Assembly (NCBI GenBank): GCA_944321725.1
Contig: CALUMI010000003.1
Location: forward strand, 1-64,000
DNA: 64,000 nucleotides
Direction of reading: 5' to 3'
From: an uncultured Muribaculaceae bacterium
Lineage (GTDB): Bacteria; Bacteroidota; Bacteroidia; Bacteroidales; Muribaculaceae
This document shows positions 45,170 to 53,283 of this stretch, piece after piece (within the stretch, counting starts at the first letter, position 1; each line of letters starts with the position of its first letter). The position numbers and the translations under genes were made by a program. Under the pieces are notes generated by a model that had not been told where the DNA came from, did no database searches, and was given only the letters and a program-made list of their open reading frames with translations.

Positions 45170-45451
45170 ATGAAAGTTGCGATTAAGAAAGATTTTTTGC
45201 TCAGGAATGTGGCGGGCGAGAATGTGCTGATAGGATGCGGCGAGCAAATCAACTTCTCGCGGATGCTGATGCTCAACGACACGGCGGCACGCATTGTGAA
45301 GATGCTGCAAAATGGATCGGCTGCCACTGACGAGGATTTGGCGCGACAGATTTCCGAAGAGTATGAGGTGGGCTATGACGAGGCTTTTGGCGACGTGGGA
45401 GATGTGCTCGCTGCTCTTGAGGAGCAGGGAGTAGTGGTTTTGGACAAGTAA
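45170..45451 (+). CDS. PqqD-like protein (RiPP recognition element)
   Basis: 93 residues from ATG 45170. The winged-helix PqqD fold is indicated by FLLRNVAGENVLIGCGEQINFSRM, MLNDTAARIVKML and the C-terminal helix VGDVLAALEEQGVVVLDK. Such domains bind leader peptides of ribosomally made, modified peptides and pass them to modifying enzymes. It lies alone between a terminator upstream and a terminator downstream, and I see no clear promoter. It faces the S26-ABC exporter gene. Confidence 0.85.
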   Translation: MKVAIKKDFLLRNVAGENVLIGCGEQINFSRMLMLNDTAARIVKMLQNGSAATDEDLARQISEEYEVGYDEAFGDVGDVLAALEEQGVVVLDK

Positions 45452-45457
45452 AAAATA

Positions 45458-45566
45458 CGGATAACGCACGGCGCGTTATCCGAAAGCAGACGGTTGTGTT
45501 CTACGACCGTTTATATTGACTGAACAACATCGGGCTTGTGCTTTGTGAAAAGCGCAAGCTTTTTTA
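45458..45566. terminator. convergent terminators between pqqD-like and exporter genes
   Basis: CGGATAACGC/GCGTTATCCG (45458-45482) is followed by a U-run in the minus direction. GCTTGTGCTT/AAGCGCAAGC (45534-45559) is followed by TTTTTTT in the plus direction. Confidence 0.82.
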
Positions 45567-45574
45567 TTGTGTGA

Positions 45575-47656
45575 CTAAAGGCTTATTACGTTGTCGCATC
45601 TGTCGCGCACGGCGGCATGGTGGGTGATGAAGATAAATGTTTTTCCTGTATATTCCGTTTCAAGATTGTCCATCAGCCGGCGTTCTGTCTCGTCGTCGAG
45701 GGCTGAGGTAGCCTCGTCGAGCAGCAGTATGTGGCTGTCGCGCAGCAGGGCGCGGGCTATGGCTATGCGTTGAGCCTGCCCTTCGCTCAGTCCGCCGCCT
45801 TGCTCGCCGATGAACGAGTCCAGCCCTTTCGGGAGGGCGAATACGAAATCGGCCGCTGCCGTGCGCAATGCGCGTCGCATCTCCGTGTCTGAAGCGCGCG
45901 GATTGCCCATGAGAAGATTGTCGCGGACGGTGCCGCTGAAGATGGTGTTTCCTTGCGGAATGTATGTGAAATTGCAGCGTGTCGCCGGCGATACGGACGC
46001 GCTTTTGCCGTCTGCGCGGAGCTCTACTGTCCCCGATTGTGGCGAAGCAAGCGCGAGCAGCATCCGGACAAGTGTGGTTTTTCCGCGTCCTGTTTCTCCT
46101 GTCACGGCAGTTTTGCTGCAGGCGGCAATCCGGCATGAGAAGTTTTGGAACACAGGCTTGTCGCCACGGCTGTAGCGGAACGTCACATCGCTGATTTCGA
46201 TGTCTGGCGTATGCTCAAACCGTATGGGGCTTTCTTGCGGCTCGGCCGGCACTGACTCCAACTCACGCAACCGGTCGATTGACGTGAGCGATTCGGCAAA
46301 CAGAGGGAGCATACGCGATATGTCGAGCAAAGGGCCTTGCACCTTTCCCACAAGTTGCAGGAACGCCGCCATCGTCCCGAAAGTGATGATGCCTGCCGCG
46401 AGTGAGCCCAATCCCCAAAAAAACGCGACAAGATAGCCTGCCGCGAATGCCGCCGACACACAAGTGCGCGCCGATAGCGAGAAGCGTGTGCGCCGCATGA
46501 ACCCGGAGCGGAACTCGTTTTGCTGTCCGGCCAATTTGTCGACGCGGTCGCGGTCTTGCTCGAGAGCTTTTATTACGGTGCGCTGTTGCAGGCTTTCCTG
46601 TATGATGGATTGTATGCGGCTGTCGGTGGCTCGTATCTCGTGGGAATACCTGTACATGCGCCTCATGTAGAAACGGCTTCCTATCAGAAAAAACGGCAGA
46701 ATCCCGGCCACAATCCAAGGCAGCCATGCGTCCAAATAGCAGAAAAACGCGAATGCCGCCATGAGTTGTATGGCGGTGATGAAGAAAGCCGGAATGGTGA
46801 CGGTTAGCAGTCTGACCACAGCCGATGTGTCGCGCTCCACGCGGTTGACCACATCGCCCGTGTGGAAATGCTCCAGTTCGTTCCACCGGCTGCGGAGCAA
46901 CCGTGAGAAAAGGCGGTGGCGCAGATCGTTGCCTGCGTCGATTTGCACTTTGACGCCTATCCATCCGTCGACAGCATCGCAGGCTAATTGCAGCACAACC
47001 ACCGACGCGAGCGCGATGGCGTATTCCGCCAATTCTCCGGGCAATTTGCCTGACGCTATGTCGATAAGCTGTTTCGACAGGTAGATGAACAGCAGCGACA
47101 ACGCCACAGACAGTATCCCGGTCAGCATACTCAGAGCGATGGTGCGTTTGTGTCCCTTGACGGCTGTGCGCATATAGAGCAATGCGCCGTGCAGTTTGCC
47201 AAGTATTTTTCTTATCGGCAGCAACTTTTTCCAACATCGGGAATATGTGCGCCACACTGTTCCTGTGACTTTGTAAGTGCGGCTTTTGCGTATGAACGCG
47301 GTTGCGATGCCGGCCACGTTGTCAACGCTGCTTTCTTCGGTTGTCAGCGGATTGCCGTCGCCTTGCAGCGTCAGGCGGTTGCCGTCACGCATGACAATGC
47401 GGTGGAGCACCATCCGTCCGTACCTGTTTTCGCGGGCAAGCACCACATCACCCGGCTTGAGCGCGTCAGGGCGGCATTGGCATAATTCCACACTGTCGCG
47501 CCCGTCACGAAGAAAGGGCGACATACTTCGCCCTTTCACTGTGATGGTCACTCTGTGTCCGTCGTGCAGCAGCGCCGCTATTTCTTCCGACAGCACCTGA
47601 TTGTCGAAATATTGCCGACATTTGTCTGCCGTCCGGTTGCCGGTAGCGGGACTCAT
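45575..47656 (-). CDS. ABC exporter with fused N-terminal S24/S26 peptidase-like domain
   Basis: 693 residues in three parts. Residues 30-125 are an S26-type signal-peptidase-like domain with catalytic Ser44 in KGRSMSPFL, His85 in MVLHRI and LQGDGN, the Ser/His form known from SipW/Sec11-type enzymes. Residues about 170-440 are the six-helix exporter domain. Residues 470-693 are the ATPase: TGETGRGKTTL (Walker A), LSEGQ (signature) and ILLLDEATSALD (Walker B). In known peptide exporters of this design the peptidase is a C39 cysteine protease; here a serine-type domain takes its place. It starts 1 base after the OmpA-like gene. Confidence 0.88.
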   Translation of the reverse strand: MSPATGNRTADKCRQYFDNQVLSEEIAALLHDGHRVTITVKGRSMSPFLRDGRDSVELCQCRPDALKPGDVVLARENRYGRMVLHRIVMRDGNRLTLQGDGNPLTTEESSVDNVAGIATAFIRKSRTYKVTGTVWRTYSRCWKKLLPIRKILGKLHGALLYMRTAVKGHKRTIALSMLTGILSVALSLLFIYLSKQLIDIASGKLPGELAEYAIALASVVVLQLACDAVDGWIGVKVQIDAGNDLRHRLFSRLLRSRWNELEHFHTGDVVNRVERDTSAVVRLLTVTIPAFFITAIQLMAAFAFFCYLDAWLPWIVAGILPFFLIGSRFYMRRMYRYSHEIRATDSRIQSIIQESLQQRTVIKALEQDRDRVDKLAGQQNEFRSGFMRRTRFSLSARTCVSAAFAAGYLVAFFWGLGSLAAGIITFGTMAAFLQLVGKVQGPLLDISRMLPLFAESLTSIDRLRELESVPAEPQESPIRFEHTPDIEISDVTFRYSRGDKPVFQNFSCRIAACSKTAVTGETGRGKTTLVRMLLALASPQSGTVELRADGKSASVSPATRCNFTYIPQGNTIFSGTVRDNLLMGNPRASDTEMRRALRTAAADFVFALPKGLDSFIGEQGGGLSEGQAQRIAIARALLRDSHILLLDEATSALDDETERRLMDNLETEYTGKTFIFITHHAAVRDRCDNVISL

Positions 47657-47657
47657 G

Positions 47658-49418
47658 TTATTTCACATAACGTATTTTCACTTTCACGCAGCGGTTGAGT
47701 TTCGCGGCGAGGCCTTGTGTGCTCTTGTCGTCGACGGTGGCAATCGGGTCGGACAATGAGTTGAGAGCAAAATCATCGTCAGCGACAAATTGGAATTTGT
47801 CGTTGCCTTTCAACCATTTTGTGACGGTGTACGCGCGGTTGTAGGCAAGTTTTTTGTTGCGCTCAAGTCCTACCTTGTCGGCGTCTTTACCGTAATAGTT
47901 GTCTTGGCTTGTCGCCAAACCTTCGGCTACGACCGACAAAATGCGTCCTTTGGCAAAAATCTCCTTAATCCGGGCAACTGCCGCAGTGTCGGCAGCCTCT
48001 GCTATAAAGCCGTTGGCACCCTCGATGGCTGTATAGATGTCGGCAAAGCTGTAGAGCTCGGTGTCGTCAGGCAGATTCATGTTTTTCTTTACTATGTCCA
48101 AACCGTCGTGCGCGTTGAGGCTGTAGGAGTTTTTCTCCATGTAGTTGTCGTCCGACAGCAATTTTTGCGATATTGTTTCCTTGTCCACGCGATAGTACCA
48201 TGTGTTCCGTTTGTTGTACATCGGCGCATAGTAGTAGCCTGTCTTGTCCTTGAACGATTCCATGCTGTTCTCGTCCATGCTTAGCGAGATAGGCGCGTCC
48301 GACATCTCATAACCGCGTGCCACACCTTCAATCACGGCAGCCTCGCCGGCTTCCTCTGTTGGTATGTCGGATGTGCTGAGCGATGAGAGTTTTGAGCCTG
48401 TTTCCAACCGTGACGCTACAGCGTCGGTGTCATCGAATTTCTTTTGGGTGAAGATACCTGATGCCAAGTAATCTATGGCGTTGACTGGGGCGTCGGCTAC
48501 TACCGGAGCGTCATCACGACCGGAATAGTTGTTGGGGAAGAACACGTAGAACACCATTGTACCGTATTCCGGACATTCCTCTGCCGGAGTGATATAAGTG
48601 TTGTTGATATAGTATGTCGGTTGTCCGCAAGGTTGGCATCTGTCCCAATGACGGTCTTTGAAGTAGTATGTCACACCGACGCTGAGGCCGATGTTGGAGT
48701 CGAACCATGTGCTTCGCTCTCCGTTGCTTTTGAAATCCACCCCGTCGAAATTCGTCTGGTATGCCACGGCACGCGCTTTTACGTCCAACGACACGCGTTT
48801 TGCTGCGTTGAAGAAGCGGCTGTACTGTATCTCGAAATGTCCGCTCCACTCGTTGCGCTTGGCCTCTATGCCTCTGTGGTGTACGGCTCCGAGTCCTACC
48901 GACGCTATGAACTGGTTCATCAGCTTGTCGGATTCGCGGCCTTCGTAGCCGCAGAACAGTCGCGACAGGTTGAACATCGCGTTGACGTTCAAATCCCACC
49001 ATTTGTTTTTCGTTTCCCAATAAGCCTCTCCGTCGCCGTTGGTTATCTGCTCTCCGTCGAGAAAGTGCGTCGGCTCTTGGGTGTAGCCTCTTGAGTTCGA
49101 CATTCCAAACTGCACTTTCATACCTATGCCCGGAGTGAACCATTTGCCGACACCCACATTGAAGTCGGGCGACAGCAGCCCTTTGAATTTTCCCGTGCTT
49201 CCGTAGTCGCCAACGAAAGCGTGGCCGCCAATGTCGCCGAGCACGAACCAGTTATCCCAAAAACGATTGGTAACAACACGGTATTTATCGTCGGTAGGCT
49301 GCGGCAAAATTTCCGTTTCACCGATAATGGTATCTGAAACCACTGTCGTTTCCTGTGCATAGGCGCTGCCGGCGCATAATGCCGACAGTATCCACATCCA
49401 AAATACTGACTTTTTCAT
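47658..49418 (-). CDS. OmpA-like outer membrane protein
   Basis: 586 residues with a signal peptide (ILSALCAGSAYAQ). The N-terminal half is a beta-barrel (FVLGDIGGHAFVGDYGS, then FSRFFN-type strands ending in VGVTYYFKD). The C-terminal half has an OmpA-like stretch (GRILSVVAEGLATSQ, GLERNKKLAYNRAYTVTKWL), which would bind peptidoglycan. It lies between the nucleotidyltransferase (22 bases) and the S26-ABC exporter (1 base), so it may be the outer-membrane part of the same machine. The family is otherwise general. Confidence 0.8.
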   Translation of the reverse strand: MKKSVFWMWILSALCAGSAYAQETTVVSDTIIGETEILPQPTDDKYRVVTNRFWDNWFVLGDIGGHAFVGDYGSTGKFKGLLSPDFNVGVGKWFTPGIGMKVQFGMSNSRGYTQEPTHFLDGEQITNGDGEAYWETKNKWWDLNVNAMFNLSRLFCGYEGRESDKLMNQFIASVGLGAVHHRGIEAKRNEWSGHFEIQYSRFFNAAKRVSLDVKARAVAYQTNFDGVDFKSNGERSTWFDSNIGLSVGVTYYFKDRHWDRCQPCGQPTYYINNTYITPAEECPEYGTMVFYVFFPNNYSGRDDAPVVADAPVNAIDYLASGIFTQKKFDDTDAVASRLETGSKLSSLSTSDIPTEEAGEAAVIEGVARGYEMSDAPISLSMDENSMESFKDKTGYYYAPMYNKRNTWYYRVDKETISQKLLSDDNYMEKNSYSLNAHDGLDIVKKNMNLPDDTELYSFADIYTAIEGANGFIAEAADTAAVARIKEIFAKGRILSVVAEGLATSQDNYYGKDADKVGLERNKKLAYNRAYTVTKWLKGNDKFQFVADDDFALNSLSDPIATVDDKSTQGLAAKLNRCVKVKIRYVK

Positions 49419-49440
49419 GTTGATAAAATATAATTAGTAA

Positions 49441-50499
49441 TTAAATATTTTTGTTTCTGTTGAATATTGTCTTGACACGCCGTTTTGCCATGTGTCCCAA
49501 AAAGCATAATGTTTCTGACGGCGACACGGGGTATAATCTCAACTCGCGCCTTGTCCAGAACAACGAGTTGCTCAATATCCGGAAAAACGCCGGGCGGATG
49601 CGGCTTGTCGCCTCCATGCGGTCGGTCTTCAGCCGGTAGCCGTTGCCGAGTATCACATCGCGCAGCAGCCCGAAGTTTCTGCCCGAGCGTATCGGCAGTA
49701 GCGGATAGTCGGTTGCCACCCCTATATGCAGATCTATAAATCCGAACAGAAGGCGGCTGAAATATCCGATACCTATGTGCTTCAATATGCGTGCTGCCTT
49801 TTGCCGGTCCAATTCCGCGAAATACAGCATCGCAGCCAAGTCGCATACGGCTTTCAGCCCGATACCGTAGGAGAGGAAATGCCGTTGCAGATGCGTTATC
49901 AGGCATGCGAAGTACAGCTCGTTGCTGTCGCTGTATTCCGGGTCTCCGCATAGGCGTTGGAGGCGTTTGTTGGCAAACGGGTTGTAGACATATTCCATGC
50001 GCGGATGAAATTCTATCGACAGCCATTTGCCATCGCTGATTGTCAGCCCGTCGGAATCCTGTTTGTAGGGAATGCCTTTTGAGCGCAGGAGTTTTACCAG
50101 TCTGTCATAGCCGGAAGTTATCACCATGTCGATATCTCCGTAGCTGCGGTGCAGCGGTTCCGGATACCACGTCGCCACAGAGCTGCCTTTGAATATTTTT
50201 GAGCTTATTCCGTTTTCTTTCAGGCTTTCCTGCCATTGCAGCCCGTATTTTGATATTGCCTTGTTTGTCTGCTCTATATGCAGCAAATGCGCTATCCATT
50301 TGTCCCATATATCGCTGTCGGGTCGCATGGTTGTCCGCGATATGCCGTCAATCAGCAATCCGGTGACGGCTTGCTCCCTTGCCAACTCGAACAGGCGTAT
50401 CCATTTCTCGCGTGGAATGGCCGGGCCTGTGTATGCCTCGTCGGTTTTCCACAGCCCTTTGCGAATGAAGTAGAACAGCAAACTTTCGATATCAGCCAT
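49441..50499 (-). CDS. NTP_transf_5 family nucleotidyltransferase
   Basis: 352 residues. The nucleotidyltransferase motif is KIFKGSSVATWYP followed by SYGDIDMVI, with the GxS and paired acidic residues of the fold. Members of this family occur in lasso-peptide-type and similar peptide clusters next to PqqD-like proteins and S24/S26 peptidases, where they modify the precursor or an intermediate. It overlaps the upstream GT2 gene by 8 bases, which ties it to the polysaccharide operon. Confidence 0.85.
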   Translation of the reverse strand: MADIESLLFYFIRKGLWKTDEAYTGPAIPREKWIRLFELAREQAVTGLLIDGISRTTMRPDSDIWDKWIAHLLHIEQTNKAISKYGLQWQESLKENGISSKIFKGSSVATWYPEPLHRSYGDIDMVITSGYDRLVKLLRSKGIPYKQDSDGLTISDGKWLSIEFHPRMEYVYNPFANKRLQRLCGDPEYSDSNELYFACLITHLQRHFLSYGIGLKAVCDLAAMLYFAELDRQKAARILKHIGIGYFSRLLFGFIDLHIGVATDYPLLPIRSGRNFGLLRDVILGNGYRLKTDRMEATSRIRPAFFRILSNSLFWTRRELRLYPVSPSETLCFLGHMAKRRVKTIFNRNKNI

Positions 50500-51262
50500 T
50501 TGGAAATCTTTTTCTGAAACGAGCGTCGATGTATTGCGGCACTTTCCACCCCATTTTCATTAGTTTCTCGGGTACACCCATAAAACCGTGCTTGCGGTAC
50601 ATTCTGATGTCCTCTTTCCACATTTGTATTTTTTTGTTGGTTGATGTGGAAAGCCCTCCCATCCGCATCTTCACTATGTATTTGTCAAGATATTCCACGT
50701 GCAGGTTTGTTTCGTAGAGGCATCTGACGAGAAAATCCGAGTCGGCTGCTATTTTATATGTTTCGTCGTATAGTCCGCATTGCTCTATCACGTTGCGCCT
50801 GACATATACGGTGGGATGAAGCGGCAGCCAGCCCAATCTTACTTTCCAACGCCTGTAATTTCCGCTTATCCAATCTCTTATCACTTTGTCGGTTTGTGCG
50901 GCGTCGACATACAGGCCGTTGCCGTAGACGAGGTTTGCCTTCGTGCTTTTAAACACGCTGACAATGTCGGAAATGATATGGTCGCTGAGGAAAAAATCGT
51001 CGGAATGCAGCAGCCCGATGATTTCGCCGGTAGCCGCCTTTATCCCTTTGTTTATCGCCTCATACATGCCTTTGTCGGGCTCTGATATGATTTTTGCTAT
51101 ATTTTTCCGGTAAGAATTTATTATTCTTAATGAATTGTCTTTGCTCGCCCCGTCGACCACTATGTACTCAATGTCGGGATAGCTTTGGCTTAATACGCTC
51201 TCGATGGCTTGTCCGATAGTCGCCTCACGGTTGTAGCACGATGTGATTATTGAAACTTTCAT
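50492..51262 (-). CDS. family 2 glycosyltransferase
   Basis: 256 residues with a GT-A fold: SIITSCYNREATIGQAIESVLSQ at the N terminus, VVDGASKDNSL and HSDDFF carrying the DxD-type site. It adds a sugar to the lipid-linked polysaccharide unit at the cytoplasmic face. It is close to WfgS-type enzymes of colanic acid and O-antigen loci. It lies 3 bases after the next GT2 gene. Confidence 0.88.
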   Translation of the reverse strand: MKVSIITSCYNREATIGQAIESVLSQSYPDIEYIVVDGASKDNSLRIINSYRKNIAKIISEPDKGMYEAINKGIKAATGEIIGLLHSDDFFLSDHIISDIVSVFKSTKANLVYGNGLYVDAAQTDKVIRDWISGNYRRWKVRLGWLPLHPTVYVRRNVIEQCGLYDETYKIAADSDFLVRCLYETNLHVEYLDKYIVKMRMGGLSTSTNKKIQMWKEDIRMYRKHGFMGVPEKLMKMGWKVPQYIDARFRKRFPNG

Positions 51263-51265
51263 TGT

Positions 51266-52147
51266 CTATTTTATGCAAATCGTTTCGAGATATTTTCTGA
51301 TTTTGTCGCTGTCGAAGCTGTATTGTTTTTTTATCTCATACACTTTCGCGTCGGCCAATGTGCGGTACCACCATCCTTGCAGAAAGTGCCACAGAAAGCC
51401 TTCTTTTCCGTCGAGAAATCCCAACCGGAAGAAATAGCGGTAGACGAAAAAGGCGAAAGCGCGCCAGAACAGCGGCAGCTTCACGTATTTCAATTTCTTT
51501 TGTCTTACGGCGGCGGTGTGCCGGCCGGATTTCGTCAGGCTGTTGTCGTGCATTCCGTATTCGGTTAACAGCAGGTCGAGAGCCTCGCGCGTGGCGTAGC
51601 CGTTGTGTTTTGCCGTCCACCATGTGAGGCCGTTGAGATTGTCGTCGTAGAATGGCGATTTCAGCTCTTCTACGCTTCCCTCTGTCACCTCAATGTGCTC
51701 GTCCATGAAGCGGTTTTCGCAGGCGGCGTGTCCGGTGCGGAACAGCCGCAGCAATATCAAAGGGATTATTCCGTGGTGTATGTACCGTCCCATGAATATC
51801 CGCAGGCATGGGGCGGTGAAGCCTCCTGTGCCGGAGCTGGCAGAAGGCAGGCGGCGGTGCAGCTCGTCGACGAGCTCGTCTGACAGATATTCGTCGGCAT
51901 CCATCCGCCATATCCATTCGGTTGTTATCGGCAGGTTGCACAAAGCCCAATTAAATTGCCTTGAATAGTTCTCCCATTTGTTTTGATAGACTTCCGCTCC
52001 CAGCGAACGGGCTGTCGCCACGGTGGTGTCGGTGGAATAGGAGTCGACCACATAGATTTTCTTTGCGAATTTCCGTGCGTTTTCAATACAACGGCGTATG
52101 TGTATCTCCTCGTTGTAGGTGAGTATTACTACAGAAATGTCAAGCAT
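51266..52147 (-). CDS. family 2 glycosyltransferase (WaaE/KdtX-like)
   Basis: 293 residues: VVILTYNEEIHIRRCI, VVDSYSTDTTVATA and WIWRMDADEYLS are the usual GT2 motifs of WaaE-type enzymes that add glucose to a core or repeat sugar. It is 6 bases after the acyltransferase gene. The donor and acceptor sugars are unknown. Confidence 0.85.
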   Translation of the reverse strand: MLDISVVILTYNEEIHIRRCIENARKFAKKIYVVDSYSTDTTVATARSLGAEVYQNKWENYSRQFNWALCNLPITTEWIWRMDADEYLSDELVDELHRRLPSASSGTGGFTAPCLRIFMGRYIHHGIIPLILLRLFRTGHAACENRFMDEHIEVTEGSVEELKSPFYDDNLNGLTWWTAKHNGYATREALDLLLTEYGMHDNSLTKSGRHTAAVRQKKLKYVKLPLFWRAFAFFVYRYFFRLGFLDGKEGFLWHFLQGWWYRTLADAKVYEIKKQYSFDSDKIRKYLETICIK

Positions 52148-52153
52148 TGTATG

Positions 52154-52690
52154 TCAGTGATTTATTATTCTTTTCTTCAGAAATTTGGCGGGATTGCCGC
52201 CGACAACGGTCCATGGCTCAACGTCGCGCACCACTACCGCTCGCGCGCCTATCACAGCCCCGTCGCCTATGCTTACGCCCGGCCCGATGAACGCTTCCGC
52301 GGCCACCCATGCACGGTCGCCGATTGTGATAGGCTGCTCCGTCTGCCGGTGGTCGGCCGAGGCGATGTCGTGGGAGGCGGTACACAGATAGCACCGTTGT
52401 GACACTGTGGCGTTCTCTCCGATTGTCACGGGAGCCGCGTTGTAGCAATCTACTCCCGATGCGAGGCAGGAGTGCTCTTTCATTTCCAAATGCCACGGCA
52501 TGAACACCTTTGCTGTGGCGTAGACATACGCTGTATCGGCTATTTTTGCCCCGAACATGCGGAGCAGCAGCCGTTTCCATGCCATGAGAGTGCTTTTCGG
52601 AAATGGCCGCGCAAGCGTGTTCCAGCATATTGTCCATATCATTCGCCTTACGCGGTTGCCTGTGGTGTAGGGCGATGTGAATCCGTCCAT
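52154..52690 (-). CDS. left-handed beta-helix acyltransferase
   Basis: 178 residues. Hexapeptide repeats ([LIV]-G-x4) are seen in AYVYATAKVFMP, VTIGENATVSQ, ITIGDRAWVAAEAFIGPGVSIGDGAVIGARAVVVRD. The catalytic His is likely in CTASHDIASADHRQ. It is a WcaF/maltose-O-acetyltransferase-type enzyme, and probably acetylates a sugar of the repeat unit. It starts 4 bases after the second acyltransferase gene. Confidence 0.87.
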   Translation of the reverse strand: MDGFTSPYTTGNRVRRMIWTICWNTLARPFPKSTLMAWKRLLLRMFGAKIADTAYVYATAKVFMPWHLEMKEHSCLASGVDCYNAAPVTIGENATVSQRCYLCTASHDIASADHRQTEQPITIGDRAWVAAEAFIGPGVSIGDGAVIGARAVVVRDVEPWTVVGGNPAKFLKKRIINH

Positions 52691-52694
52691 TTCT

Positions 52695-53282
52695 TCAGTC
52701 GATGTAGTTGTAGCGGTATTTGTTATATTCTTCTTTTGGTATGCGTTCTCCTTTCACCTGACACGGCGAGCCGAAAGCAATCACGTTTTCCGGCACGTCT
52801 TTTAGAACCACGCTTCTCGCGCCTATCACAGCCATTTGCCCGATGGTCACGCCTTTGCCGATGTAGGAGTCCGCACCGATGAACGCCCCGTTGGCGATTG
52901 TTACAGGCTCGCGCTCTGACGCGAAATTTCTTTGTCTTACGTTATGTCCGCCGGTGTAAATGTGCACGAAATTCGAGATGCTCACATAGTCGCCTATGGT
53001 GACCTTGTCGGAATTTTTGATGAAAACATAGTCGTCGACAGATGAGATGTTGCCCATTGTGAGATTCCAAGGCATGTAGATTCTTGCCTTTGGCGATATA
53101 TAGCACCCTTTTCCGATTTTTGCGCCGAACAGCCGGAGCAGGAATACCCTCCAGCAGGAAAGAGGGTTGGGGCTTGTCTTGAAAAGCAAACTGTCGGCAC
53201 ACCTCCAGATTTGCAGCTTTATTTTTTCGCGGACGCTCATGTTCTGTGTGGCGGCGTTCCGCTCAAACCATAATTGGCTCAT
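52695..53282 (-). CDS. left-handed beta-helix acyltransferase, second copy
   Basis: 195 residues with the same fold: KGCYISPKARIYMP, VTIGDYVSISNFVHIYTGGHNVRQ (His), ITIANGAFIGADSYIGKGVTIGQMAVIGARSVV. It is distinct from the previous one and probably modifies another position. It is 1 base from the ligase gene. Confidence 0.87.
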   Translation of the reverse strand: MSQLWFERNAATQNMSVREKIKLQIWRCADSLLFKTSPNPLSCWRVFLLRLFGAKIGKGCYISPKARIYMPWNLTMGNISSVDDYVFIKNSDKVTIGDYVSISNFVHIYTGGHNVRQRNFASEREPVTIANGAFIGADSYIGKGVTIGQMAVIGARSVVLKDVPENVIAFGSPCQVKGERIPKEEYNKYRYNYID

Positions 53283-53283
53283 G

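Noticed and set aside
45170-50499. Classical lasso peptide cluster
   Set aside because: There is no asparagine-synthetase-like cyclase and no transglutaminase-like B2 protease in the window, only the accessory-type proteins.
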